From: Alphaproteobacteria bacterium
GTDB lineage: Bacteria > Pseudomonadota > Alphaproteobacteria > Acetobacterales > Acetobacteraceae
Assembly (NCBI GenBank): GCA_017307285.1
Contig: JAFKFI010000054.1
Span: forward strand, 124,001-188,000
Direction of reading: 5' to 3'
Length of the DNA stretch: 64,000 bases
This document shows positions 33,365 through 42,374 of this stretch, piece by piece. A program made the position numbers and the translations under genes. The notes under the pieces were generated by a model that was not told the DNA's origin, searched no databases, and saw only the letters and a list, made by a program, of their open reading frames with translations. Position 1 is the stretch's first letter. The number at the start of each line of letters is the position of its first letter.

Positions 33365-33640
33365 CCTAGGTGCATCGGTTCCTGGCCCGCTGGGGGCTCA
33401 GCCAGGCGCTCGGGTCGTGGCGCCTGGCGTGATCGGCGCTGGGCGCCGCGGCTGGCCGGGACAAGGCCCAGGCGGTCGGTCGGGATCTCGGCCTGACGGA
33501 CTGGGACGCGCGTCACGACAGTGATGCGTTCCAGTTCACGCGCCCATTCGCGTTGACCGCGATCGGCAACACGCTCGCGTTCTGGAATCGCGAGGCAGGG
33601 GGCGTCCACGCTCATCAAATCCCCGGCTGCGGACAAGCCC

Positions 33641-34011
33641 ATGGCGGCGACGGCTGTGCCGAAGGTCAGCAAGGGCGAGTTGCGCGCCTTGGTCGAGAAG
33701 CTGGTTCTCGCCAACGCCACCCTGCGGACGAAGAGCAGAGAGAGCGATCGGGCGGCCAAGATTGCGGCGACGCGTATCGCCGAACTCGAGGCCGAGGTGG
33801 GAGGCCTGGAAAAGAAGGTCGCCGTGCAGGCGAATGCCAGCGGCCTCGCGACGACAGCGTCGGCCTCCATAGGCAGCCATCGGACGCAACGTCGTAAGAT
33901 CGACCCGGGCGACGCGGTACCGCCGGGGTGGCTGTCGAGACGCCGGAACCGCCGGATAGAGAGGCCGAGACTGCGCGGAAGAACTTGGAGGATCACCTCG
34001 GCGGCGAATAG
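33641..34011 (+). pseudogene. Helical protein with frameshift near its end
   Basis: Begins MAATAVPKVSKGELRALVEK and continues as a coiled-coil-like sequence (LEAEVGGLEKKVAVQANASG). After DPGDAVPPG, one missing G in a G run diverts the frame; restoring it gives VETPEPPDREAETARKNLED and HLGGE before TAG. Function unknown. The single-base defect sits in a homopolymer, so it could be an artefact. Confidence 0.5.
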
Positions 34012-34021
34012 CCTTGCCGTT

Positions 34022-34459
34022 TCAAAGGTCGACGAACACCGGCCGGGCCGCAATGCGAACCTGGATGCCGGCCTCTTCCAGGCTCCGCAGCAACCAGCTC
34101 TCCTCGATTCGAAGGTAACGGCCGAGCAGCTGGACATAGATCCCCATGAAGCTCGGCCCATGCCCGTCCGATCGTCCGTCGTGGGAGCTCGTCATGGCAT
34201 GGGCGAGCTCGTGTAGAAGGCACCAGGATGGCGTCAGCGGGGGCAGGCGGAGGGTGAGACGATCGGCATCGGCAACTCGGGTCCGAGCCTGGGCAGGGAG
34301 AGGTTCCACTCGCGGCGGGTAGCGCAGGCCCATTTCCGACCAGATCGCGTCGACCATGCCCTGGGCGGCCGGGAAGGGGATTTGGCTCAGATCCCTTGGC
34401 GCGATCACCCGGTGCTCCCAGGCGTAGACTCGACTCCGTTGCCGATCTCGTTCGCTCAT
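34022..34459 (-). CDS. Zincin-like protein with HExxH motif
   Basis: 145 residues. HELAHAMTSSHDGRSDGHGP at 83-102 carries HExxH (H83, E84, H87) and a third His at 100, the pattern of small zinc peptidase-like proteins. The N-terminal part reads VYAWEHRVIAPRDLSQIPFP. No signal peptide, so cytoplasmic. Its ATG overlaps the stop of the DUF2786 gene by one base (TGATG), so the two are co-translated and probably act together. Substrate unknown. Confidence 0.74.
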   Translation of the reverse strand: MSERDRQRSRVYAWEHRVIAPRDLSQIPFPAAQGMVDAIWSEMGLRYPPRVEPLPAQARTRVADADRLTLRLPPLTPSWCLLHELAHAMTSSHDGRSDGHGPSFMGIYVQLLGRYLRIEESWLLRSLEEAGIQVRIAARPVFVDL

Positions 34460-35181
34460 CAGGACAGGAGCTCTGTGCCGCCGTTGCCGACAGGCCGGTT
34501 GAGATGGACCCGCTCACCGGCGACGCGCCCCGCTCGGAAGGCGGCATTCTGCCGAAGTGTCAGGCCTACGAGCACGTGCAGCCTGATCTTGCTGGCGCGG
34601 AAGGCATCCTCAACGACTTGATGGCGGAGGACAATGAGCGCCGTGCCGGTGGAGCGCTGCCCAGCGACGGCTGCCTCTCGGTCGGCGAGCATCGCCTCGA
34701 GCCGCTCGGCTACCCGCGCCGCCATGCCGTGCTGAAAGCTCGCCGACGCCCGCCGGAGCACTGTGCCGGCAAGAGACGTCCTACTGTTCCGAAAGCCAGC
34801 AAGCTCGGTTTTGATCGCGCGGTCGATCACAGCGACCAGGTAGGCGGCCAGACCCGCGTCGGTCTCGAAGCCGAAGAACACGTAGCTCGCCTGTTGCTCG
34901 ACGCGGGTGAGCCAGACTTTGCAGTCGCAGAAGCGCGCGATCGCCGGCACACAGACATCGATGGGCCGCCGGCGCTGGCCGCCGATCGACACCTCCACCT
35001 GGACGCACGGCTCTTGCCGGACATCCACCTCCTCCATGGTAAGCGCGTATCGCTCCAGCAGGCGGCCCACCATCTCGGCGGCTGCCATGGCCTCCGCCTC
35101 GGTGCACCCGCGCGCAACGGTCTTCTCGGTCAGCGCCTTGATCCGGGTTTTCACCCGGGTCAGTTCGTCATTCTGGCTCAC
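34459..35181 (-). CDS. DUF2786 domain protein
   Basis: 240 residues. RIKALTEKTVARGCTEAEAM, AAAEMVGRLLERYALTMEEV at the N-terminus is the DUF2786 signature (zinc-ribbon-free, Cys in GCTE). A second conserved block (IDVCVPAIARFCDCKVWLTR, YVFFGFETDAGLAAYLVAVI) follows; both blocks recur in the larger protein encoded at 46.8-48.6 kb. Function unknown; such proteins occur in phages and plasmids. Paired with the zincin-like gene by overlap. Confidence 0.8.
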   Translation of the reverse strand: MSQNDELTRVKTRIKALTEKTVARGCTEAEAMAAAEMVGRLLERYALTMEEVDVRQEPCVQVEVSIGGQRRRPIDVCVPAIARFCDCKVWLTRVEQQASYVFFGFETDAGLAAYLVAVIDRAIKTELAGFRNSRTSLAGTVLRRASASFQHGMAARVAERLEAMLADREAAVAGQRSTGTALIVLRHQVVEDAFRASKIRLHVLVGLTLRQNAAFRAGRVAGERVHLNRPVGNGGTELLS

Positions 35182-35469
35182 TCAGGGTTCCCTCTCCTTG
35201 CGGCTTCCGTTGCAGTTGATGGGAGAAACGGCGGAGCCAGAGGTGCCGTCTCGGATGGGGCGAAAAAGCTGGGTGGCGTGGCCTCCGACTTGTTCAACGG
35301 GTCATGACTGGCGTCCGCGCGTCCGCTCCAGCCCGGCGGCCCGTCGATGATCGGAAGCTTGGGCGTCTGCAGCCCGCGCGCGATCGGGCGGTCGAGCACG
35401 CTGCGCCATGTCGCCTCGCTCTCGCCGCCCATGTTGGTGCGACAACCCATGGAAGAGTCCAGCTGCCGC

Positions 35470-36480
35470 TCATTTCGAGGCCGCCGCTTTGTAGTAGGTG
35501 AGATCGATATACTTGCTGGGGTCGTCGAGCGTCTTCTCCGGCCGGCCATATTCGGTGCGCAGCCGCAGCACCGTTCTCACCCCCTCGAGATCGACGCCGG
35601 CGTCGCGGGCGAAGCCCTGCGTCGGGTCCAGCAGGATGCGATAGGAGGCATCCGCCAGCGGTTCGGACATAGCGGGGACGTGCTTGCGCAGGATCGCGAG
35701 GGCCTCGGGTTTATGGGACGGATCATAGAGCCACGCGAGCGCCTCCCGGTAGGCGCGAATATAGCCGACGAGCTCCTTCCCATGCTCCTTCGCCCAAGAG
35801 CGCCGGACCGCGGCGACGAGCCCCTGGTAGTGGCCCAGCACGTCGGTCGCCTTGCCGAGAAGGTGGAACCCCTTGTCCTCCGCGAGCACTTCGAAGGGCG
35901 ACAGCAGCAGCGTACCGGCGTGCTTTTGCGCGATGAGGTCGTTGAAGCGCTCCAATACCCCACCAGCCCGGGCCAGCGAATAGTCGTCGGGCTTCAGTCC
36001 CGACTTCTGCAGCATCTTCTGCAGCACGAAAGCGTAGCCCGTGGTGAGCGCGTCGACGGAGAGTTCGCGTCCCTTCAGCTCCTGGTAGCTCTTCACCGCC
36101 GGCACGGTCACGAGGTTCAGGAAGCCGTTGTCGCCGCCCATCACCGCGACGAGGTCCGGGCTGCCCTCGACCTTGGCCTCTCCCTGGCCTTCGTCATACG
36201 CGATGAGGTTGTCGATCGCGGTTTCGGCGATGTCGAACTTGCCCGCGATCAGGCTGGTGAGCTGGTACACTGAACTCGGCGTCGGAGTGACCTCCACGGC
36301 GACGCCGTTTCGGGCGAAGAAATCCTGCTCCTCACCCACCCAGATCGGCCAGTTGAAGCCGCCGGGAAAGACGATCACCGTGATCTGGGACGGCTTGGCC
36401 GTTTGCGCCTCGACCAAGCCCGGCAGCACGGTGGCGAGCAGCGCCGCTCCGAGAGCGAGCGTGCGGCAGACTCGGTTCAT
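35470..36480 (-). CDS. NMT1/THI5-like ABC substrate-binding protein
   Basis: 336 residues with a signal peptide (MNRVCRTLALGAALLATVLP, cleavage near VEAQ). The mature start ITVIVFPGGFNWPIWVGEEQ and IAGKFDIAETAIDNLIAYDE, then KGRELSVDALTTGYAFVLQK place it in the NMT1/SsuA-type family of nitrate, sulfonate or pyrimidine binding proteins. GGGGAG before the ATG decides the start. No permease or ATPase is adjacent. The second orphan binding protein in this window. Confidence 0.84.
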   Translation of the reverse strand: MNRVCRTLALGAALLATVLPGLVEAQTAKPSQITVIVFPGGFNWPIWVGEEQDFFARNGVAVEVTPTPSSVYQLTSLIAGKFDIAETAIDNLIAYDEGQGEAKVEGSPDLVAVMGGDNGFLNLVTVPAVKSYQELKGRELSVDALTTGYAFVLQKMLQKSGLKPDDYSLARAGGVLERFNDLIAQKHAGTLLLSPFEVLAEDKGFHLLGKATDVLGHYQGLVAAVRRSWAKEHGKELVGYIRAYREALAWLYDPSHKPEALAILRKHVPAMSEPLADASYRILLDPTQGFARDAGVDLEGVRTVLRLRTEYGRPEKTLDDPSKYIDLTYYKAAASK

Positions 36481-37228
36481 GTTATCTCCCCGCGATTGCC
36501 GGTTCATCATGCACGACGCTTGGGCCCGCTCCAACTGGCTGGCGGGCCGCTTTCTCGCAGCGTTGGCTCTGAACTATTCCGTCGCCTCCTTCGAGCCCCG
36601 GCGTGGATTTGGCACCCTTGAATAGAGAGGAACCATTTTGGCACGCGGTAGGGCGGCAGGGCGGGGCACCTGTGAGCTCATCGGCGCGGTAAGATTGGTC
36701 TCACGAGCCAGCGTGTTCTCGGACCACCTGACGTCGGCGGACGCCACGATTTCCAGGATATTGCCCCTCTATGCGTGCCCGCACGGCGCGGGCCACGTTT
36801 GAGCAGAACTGCCAAGTTGAGTCCGGCGCTGTACCTGTCCCTCGATTCCGGTGGCCGGCCTTGTCGAGGTGTCGCACCATCCGCAGTGCGTCTCCACAGT
36901 TGCCCTCTCTGTCGCCATCACTGTTCCGCCGACGAACATCGCTCGTCTCGCGATGCCACGATCCGCACATGGCGCAACATTGTCGGAGTCCTGCCCATCT
37001 CGTAACGGCCGCGTGGCGAGTGATCGAGGCACCGATGCTCCTCGTCAAGTTGGCGATACCCGTCGAGGGCAAGTCAAGACCGGGAGATCCTTGTTTCTGC
37101 ATCCGCGTCGGATACCGTGGCCCGAGAGGCGTGGGCGGCGCTGAAAGGGCAGGATCGGCTTGCGGAAAGGAGTGGCGGCGGCTCGCGCGGCCAAAGGGGG
37201 CTACCGATGCGCCGGAAAGGGGGGAAAC
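36481..37228. other. Gap of about 750 bases without a supported gene
   Basis: Contains the promoter of the NMT1-like gene. A minus-strand frame near 36.8-36.95 kb (MATERATVETHCG) has no family and no ribosome site. No repeats or RNA genes are seen. Confidence 0.4.
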
Positions 37229-37786
37229 ATGGCCAGACACCCGCGTCCGATCCCGGCCCAATCGGCAAGAAAGGGCAAGCGTGCGCCCATTAGTGTCCCG
37301 GATGCGGCGGAGATCGCGGGAATCATCGCCCGCGCCTGCGGCCGGGCGACCCCCGCAGAGTTGCTGGATGGACCAGCGGGACTTCGCGGCGTGCTCGAAA
37401 CGTACGCCACCGCGTTCGAGATCAAACGACCGCCGTCGCTCCGAAATCCCGCAGCAGTCGTGTTGCGACGATGCAACGCGCACGAACCGCATCCCGACTG
37501 GACCGCGATCATCGAACAACGGATCCAGACGATCGAGGGCTGGCTGAACGAATGGCCGAGCGGGGAGCCGGCTGCGCCGCCGCCGCACTGGCATCAAGCG
37601 GTTCAGGGAATGAGAATTGCGATCATCGACGCCTTCCTCGAGGAAGCAACAAGAAACGGAAACGCGGGGGCAGAGGTAGAGCTGCCCTCGGATCGTCATC
37701 TTGCCGATGCGCTGCAAATGCTCCTGGCCATCGTCCGAGTGAACGTCTCATCGGAGACGATGCGTGCCGTTATGCGCATCCAATGA
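37229..37786 (+). CDS. Protein of unknown function
   Basis: 185 residues with GGGGGG-AAAC before the ATG. A basic N-terminus (ARHPRPIPAQSARKGKRAP) precedes a helical body (DAAEIAGIIARACGRATPAE; WHQAVQGMRIAIIDAFLEEA). No signal peptide or membrane helix. Composition is consistent with a real gene; no family recognised. Confidence 0.58.
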   Translation: MARHPRPIPAQSARKGKRAPISVPDAAEIAGIIARACGRATPAELLDGPAGLRGVLETYATAFEIKRPPSLRNPAAVVLRRCNAHEPHPDWTAIIEQRIQTIEGWLNEWPSGEPAAPPPHWHQAVQGMRIAIIDAFLEEATRNGNAGAEVELPSDRHLADALQMLLAIVRVNVSSETMRAVMRIQ

Positions 37787-37922
37787 GCCTGAAGGCGTCG
37801 CGCCGACCGCACCCTCGTTCATGTGTCACGCCGCTGGCAAGGAAGACCGCGATGGCAGCGATCCAATCCGGTCCGCCTTCGCTTCGTCCATCCGCCGGAA
37901 CTCAAGGGGAGCCCTCCCCGGG

Positions 37923-38510
37923 CTACTCGCCTGACGGGACGTGATCGGCGGCAGGCGCCGCAGAGGAGGTCAGAGAGCCCACCGACCCGCGACCGGCGGC
38001 GTCGCTGTCCGTCGTTGCCCCCTGTTGCCCGGTGAGGTTCAACGTCAGCCCGGCGAGCACAGCCGCGAGTAGAACGAGTACGACCGCCCATTGCCTGATC
38101 GTCCAGAAGGTAGCCGGCGCACGCCGCGCCGATGGGCCGCTGCGCGAAGGTAGCAGAGCCCTCATCCGTGCCGCGACGCCAGTTGCTTCTGCGGGCCGCG
38201 CCGACGCTGCCACGGATGGGCCGGCATTGCGTGCTGGCAGCAGCGGCACCAGCCGTGCCGCGATAATTGTCGCATCTTGAAGCGACCACCGACTGGCCGG
38301 CATGGCCGCAATTATCCGGGCCAACCCATCAACTGCGGCCGTCCGGGGCAGCTTCGCCAAACGCCCGGCCTCCTGCCACGGGTCCGTATCGAGACGCGCG
38401 AGAGCCGAGAGAACGCTCAGCGTCATCCCGCTGGCCTCTATACCGACGTCGGCGAACAAGGATCCATTCAGATCCGAACGTCGCAACGCGTATGCGTCAG
38501 TGTTTGACAC
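37923..38510 (-). CDS. Single-pass membrane protein of unknown function
   Basis: 195 residues from a GTG start; the reading SNTDAYALRRSDLNGSLFAD, then VLSALARLDTDPWQEAGRLA and AVDGLARIIAAMPASRWSLQ begins there. One membrane helix lies near the C-terminus (IRQWAVVLVLLAAVLAGLTL), giving a large cytoplasmic N-terminal domain and a short Ser/Ala-rich tail. I recall similar unnamed proteins from Acetobacteraceae. The start codon is chosen because protein-like sequence begins there. Confidence 0.66.
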   Translation of the reverse strand: MSNTDAYALRRSDLNGSLFADVGIEASGMTLSVLSALARLDTDPWQEAGRLAKLPRTAAVDGLARIIAAMPASRWSLQDATIIAARLVPLLPARNAGPSVAASARPAEATGVAARMRALLPSRSGPSARRAPATFWTIRQWAVVLVLLAAVLAGLTLNLTGQQGATTDSDAAGRGSVGSLTSSAAPAADHVPSGE

Positions 38511-39164
38511 AACACAATCCCGCTGGTTCCCAATTCTCATTTGGGGTTTATTCTCTCGATAACACCCACTTCTTATGAGATGTTGGTGATGCACGTCGCT
38601 TCTCCGTATCCCGGCGATCGGGAACAAGGAGCGGTCCCCCGTCCAGAAGCGACTGGCGCGAGCGGCCACGTCAATTCAACGCGCCCGGATGGCTGAGGGG
38701 CCAAGGAGCCATCGAGCCCTCAAAACGAGTGCGCGTCGGTTCAAGCGCGGCGACCCGTGACGACAGACCGCCGCGCGATTTCGCGAGGCCGCCGCGGCAG
38801 CATGCTGCCAACGGAGTTGAGCCACGAATATCTAGTGGCACCGAAGGGCGTCTGCTTGCCATTCTCCAGCCTTGCGCGCTGCGTGATCAGCGCAACGGCT
38901 GGGATTATCCGGTGGATGCCGTCTGCGCTTCCGATGTCCGAGCGCTCCGCGCACTGCGTTTCGGGAATACCGAGGCGCTGGAGCTGCGTATGACGAAGAT
39001 CGGCGTCCAGCTCACGACCGGCACCCACGCCATTTCATCCTTGGCCTCGCCGGCTGGCACCCAGTCGGGCAGGGGCTACGAAGCCCGGACGGTTGCATCC
39101 GTGACTCGGTGTGCGGTACGATCGGAAGGCTGACCGTCATCGGACGAGCCTGGAGATGTCCTGA
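38511..39164. other. AT-richer gap of about 650 bases
   Basis: The first 80 bases are clearly less GC-rich than the surroundings and contain a small CCCAA/TTGGG stem, plausible promoter DNA for the minus-strand gene. The remainder shows no convincing gene. A tRNA-like string near 38690-38760 was examined and rejected. Confidence 0.4.
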
Positions 39165-39443
39165 TTGACCAATATTCGCTTTGCTTGGTCGCCTCTCCTC
39201 GTCGAGCTACGTCGCGAGCTGTGCCCTGCGGCGCGCTGGAACAGGAAGGGGCGGCAATGGATCATGACGGATGGTGACGCGCAGACGTTTCTTCGGGCTG
39301 CTCACGCGCGTCTTGCGTTCGCCTGCTCCAGTGCACGGATCGAGGTGAATCACGTCGTCTGGCTGATTGGGTTCGTGCAAGGTGCTCCATGCCCCGATCC
39401 TACGGCGCACAGACGTGTCGCTGTGACTGCCGGGATTGTGTAG
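39165..39443 (+). CDS. Possible small protein of unknown function
   Basis: 92 residues from a TTG start with GGAG nine bases upstream. LVELRRELCPAARWNRKGRQ, WIMTDGDAQTFLRAAHARLA and VNHVVWLIGFVQGAPCPDPT look protein-like, with Trp and charged patterns unlikely by chance. No family recognised. The unusual start codon keeps confidence modest. Confidence 0.45.
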   Translation: MTNIRFAWSPLLVELRRELCPAARWNRKGRQWIMTDGDAQTFLRAAHARLAFACSSARIEVNHVVWLIGFVQGAPCPDPTAHRRVAVTAGIV

Positions 39444-39695
39444 CCGTTCCTCGCGGTCCAGAACATGGTCTCGCCGCACGGTTTCAAAAGTTCCTACATT
39501 CATACCTCCAGGACAAGGGTCGGCGAGGATCGCGTCAAAAGTTGAACCGACTGGCTGAACGCGAATGCCAACCTAAGCGCCTGCAACATGCCCGCGTCGC
39601 CGCAGGCCTGGTGAGGACGAGCTCCGCGGGCCGTGCATCGGGCTCCGGCCTCCCAACGGAGACGTTCAGGTCAAAAGCTCTTCGGATTTCACGGC

Positions 39696-41003
39696 TCATT
39701 TCCGGCCCGGGACGAGACGGCGCCGATCTCGGCTATGGCGGCCGCTACCGGTGTTATCGGTCAGATCCAGATGGGGACTCGCGCCGGAGAGCCACGCGAC
39801 CAGCGCGCGTTGCATCGCCTCCTGCCCGGCAGGGTGCGATAAGGCCGCCAGCTGCTGGATCCGCTGCCGTGCCCAGCCATGCAGGCCGATCTGCGCCGCA
39901 GCCACGAGACAGTGTTCGGCAGCGTGCCGCACCAGCGCTGGATCGGGTTCGAAGCCCTTGCCCTCGAGCAACTGCTGCAATGCAAGCAGCCCGACGTCGA
40001 GGGCGAAGCGCGGCTCCTTGCCTGAGAAGTCGCGGGCGGCCCGCACCAGGGTGGTGGGCTCCGCATCGAAACTGCGGGCACAGTCCAGCGCAATGTCCAG
40101 GTAGCCGGCGCCCTTGGCAGCTGCGAACCATTTGCCGCGGCCGCCGCGCGCCTCGATCAGATCGAGCAGGAGCTGACGCCGATCCATGTCCGGGTACCGT
40201 CGGACGGTGTCGCGGTAGGCGGCGAGATAGGTCGGACCTTTGGCAGTGCGCAGCCCGTACTCGCGATACGCTTGGTTCGCCCGTCCGGCACGGATCAGAA
40301 CTTGCTCGCAGAAGCGGTCGATACGGCGGTCATCATAACCGGCGAGCCGCGTGTCCCGGCAGCCCTCTGCGTACGCGATTGCGGCATCCCACGACCCCTG
40401 GCGAGCGAGCGCCTCAGCGCCGAAACGGTGCCATGCCCATGATTTCCGGCGAGCGTCGTGGAGCAAGGCAAGGAGCTCGCCGTACCGCCCGACTTCAAGC
40501 AGCGAGGAGAGACAGATCGCGGTGCCGACGACGTAGCCGCCGGACGCCTCCTGCGTCCACACGCGCCGGAGCAAAGGCAGCAACTCGTCGGCAGAGGCGT
40601 TCATCAGCTCGGGATAGACGGCGATTTCGCCCCAACGGTCCTCGATCATCCACAGGTACTGGACGCCGTCGTCCTGAACCGCCTGGTAGAGACGCTCAAG
40701 CCAGCGTCGACGAAGGGTGGGATCAGCGGGCGCGGTGATCAGGATCGCCAGCAGCTCTTCCAGCGTGTTGTTCACCGCGTTGCCGAGCGCACCCGAGGAC
40801 GTGTCGACATCCTGTAGAGCCGGCCAGAGCCGTTCAGCCAGGGCGACAAAACCATCGGCGGCCACGGTCGCGTTCGATCTGACAACCTGCTTGATCTCGG
40901 ACGTCGCCTCCCGGAGCCGGGCTATGGCGACCTTCGAGCCGCGCCAGCCGAACGCCCGGGCTCGGAATCTCGCTTTGAACATCCATTTGTGAGGATTGGG
41001 CAC
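39696..41003 (-). CDS. Alpha-helical repeat protein of unknown function
   Basis: 435 residues from a GTG start. Long series of helix pairs (LLPLLRRVWTQEASGGYVVG; RFGAEALARQGSWDAAIAYA; EQVLIRAGRANQAYREYGLR; LLALQQLLEGKGFEPDPALV), a TPR/HEAT-like pattern. No signal peptide. The Arg-rich tail after LDLTDNTGSG may be a non-native extension. Function unknown; helical-repeat proteins usually serve as scaffolds. Confidence 0.7.
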   Translation of the reverse strand: MPNPHKWMFKARFRARAFGWRGSKVAIARLREATSEIKQVVRSNATVAADGFVALAERLWPALQDVDTSSGALGNAVNNTLEELLAILITAPADPTLRRRWLERLYQAVQDDGVQYLWMIEDRWGEIAVYPELMNASADELLPLLRRVWTQEASGGYVVGTAICLSSLLEVGRYGELLALLHDARRKSWAWHRFGAEALARQGSWDAAIAYAEGCRDTRLAGYDDRRIDRFCEQVLIRAGRANQAYREYGLRTAKGPTYLAAYRDTVRRYPDMDRRQLLLDLIEARGGRGKWFAAAKGAGYLDIALDCARSFDAEPTTLVRAARDFSGKEPRFALDVGLLALQQLLEGKGFEPDPALVRHAAEHCLVAAAQIGLHGWARQRIQQLAALSHPAGQEAMQRALVAWLSGASPHLDLTDNTGSGRHSRDRRRLVPGRK

Positions 41004-41095
41004 CGCCTATCCTTTTCCATAGCCAGCCGGACCACGGGGCACGTGTGAACGGCATTGATACGCGGTGCGCTCGCCCGTCGTCATGAAGGTCGCAC

Positions 41096-41803
41096 ATGGA
41101 CCCATGGATCGAATTGTCATGCGCCTGTACGCAGACCGGCGACAAGTTGGTTCTACGACAGCGCGCCGACTGCTTCGAGATCCGGCTGAATGGCTGGGAA
41201 CTGATGTCCAACCGATCGCATCATTCGGAGGAGATCATGGCCGTGCTGGCCTGCGAGCAACTGGCTGGCGAGGCTGCGCACGTCCTCGTCGGCGGCCTTG
41301 GCATGGGCTACACGCTACGGGCGGTCCTCGGCACGCTATCCAGATCGGCCACCGTCATCGTCGCGGAACTGCTACCCGAGGTCATCGCGTGGAACCGCGG
41401 CCCTCTCGCATCTCTCGCCGACCGTCCTTTGGAGGACCAGCGCGTGACCGTCGTATGCGGCGATATTCTTGATTTCATCCGGGCGACCGATGACGGCTTC
41501 GACGCAATCATTCTGGACGTCGACAACGGGCCGGATGCCGTTATGCTGCAGGGCAACCGACCGCTCTACGAACGCGAAGGGCTCCGACCGGTACGACGAG
41601 CGCTGAAGCGAAACGGGACGCTAGCCGTCTGGTCGGCGGACCATTCACCACGGTTTGCGCGCACTCTGCAGTCGGTCGGTTTCCGGTGGCGCGGCGTGGA
41701 CGTGCCCGCGCGTGGCATCCCGAACGACCCCACTCATCACATCTACCTGGCACGGATCGACGATCGCAAACGGCCACCGCAACCGGAGCTGGCGACTACT
41801 TGA
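41096..41803 (+). CDS. Spermidine-synthase-like SAM-dependent methyltransferase
   Basis: 235 residues. HVLVGGLGMGYTLRAVLGTL (SAM loop about 63-82), VIVAELLPEVIAWNR with the acidic ribose-binding residue, VVCGDILDFI and FDAIILDVDNGPDAVML show a polyamine-synthase/methyltransferase fold. Family members may be aminopropyltransferases or methyltransferases, and the substrate cannot be told. It converges with, and overlaps by eight bases, the GlcG-like gene on the other strand. Confidence 0.8.
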   Translation: MDPWIELSCACTQTGDKLVLRQRADCFEIRLNGWELMSNRSHHSEEIMAVLACEQLAGEAAHVLVGGLGMGYTLRAVLGTLSRSATVIVAELLPEVIAWNRGPLASLADRPLEDQRVTVVCGDILDFIRATDDGFDAIILDVDNGPDAVMLQGNRPLYEREGLRPVRRALKRNGTLAVWSADHSPRFARTLQSVGFRWRGVDVPARGIPNDPTHHIYLARIDDRKRPPQPELATT

Positions 41804-42318
41804 GCTGATCGCGGATCTTGTCGAGCCCCGCCCGCGCGCAGGCTTCGTCGAGATTGCCACCGGGCGCACCGCTGGCGCCCACCGCCCCGATCACCTCGTC
41901 TCCAACCTTGATGACGACGCCACCGCCGAACAGCATGAGGTGTGGCAGCTGGGTGAACAGGGCGGAAAATCCGGGTACTGTCTTCGCCCGCTCAAGGAGC
42001 GCGGCCGTGTCGGCCTTGAACGAGGCGGCCGTATAGGCTTTGTCATTCGCACTGTCGAGCGTATGACTGCCGGCGCGATCGCCGCGCAGCACTGCCTGGC
42101 GAACGCCGTCGGCGTCAACGACGACGGCGGTCTCGGCATAACCCTGTTGCGCGCAGACTCGCCACGACCTCGCTGACCACCGTGCTCGCAAGCTCAGCCG
42201 GCAGGCGGCGCGTGGTAAGCAGCCCGTCCGCACGAGCGGGCCAGCCGAACACGCCAGCAGCAAGGGCCAATATGGCAATCGCCGTCAGCCGATGCAGAGG
42301 CATTTCGTTCGTAACCAC
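41796..42318 (-). pseudogene. GlcG/HbpS-family exported protein with frameshift
   Basis: A GTG start after GGAGG gives a signal peptide (LTAIAILALAAGVFGWPARA) and RRLPAELASTVVSEVVAS. One base out of frame, it continues CAQQGYAETAVVVDADGVRQ, DRAGSHTLDSANDKAYTAAS, LPHLMLFGGGVVIKVGDEVI and GAVGASGAPGGNLDEACARA. This is a complete GlcG/HbpS (heme-binding) domain. The shift lies in the short string AGTCTGCGCGC. One base change would restore the gene, so error and mutation are both possible. Confidence 0.75.
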
Positions 42319-42374
42319 ATTGTCCTCCGTTTCAACCCCGGTTAGGCGGCGAGCTGGCGGCGCTCTCGTTGCTG

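Noticed and set aside
38690..38765. tRNA-like string (GGATGGCTGAGG ... GGTTCAAGCG)
   Set aside because: Acceptor, anticodon and T stems do not pair properly and there is no CCA or length fit; resemblance to a tRNA-Ser is superficial.
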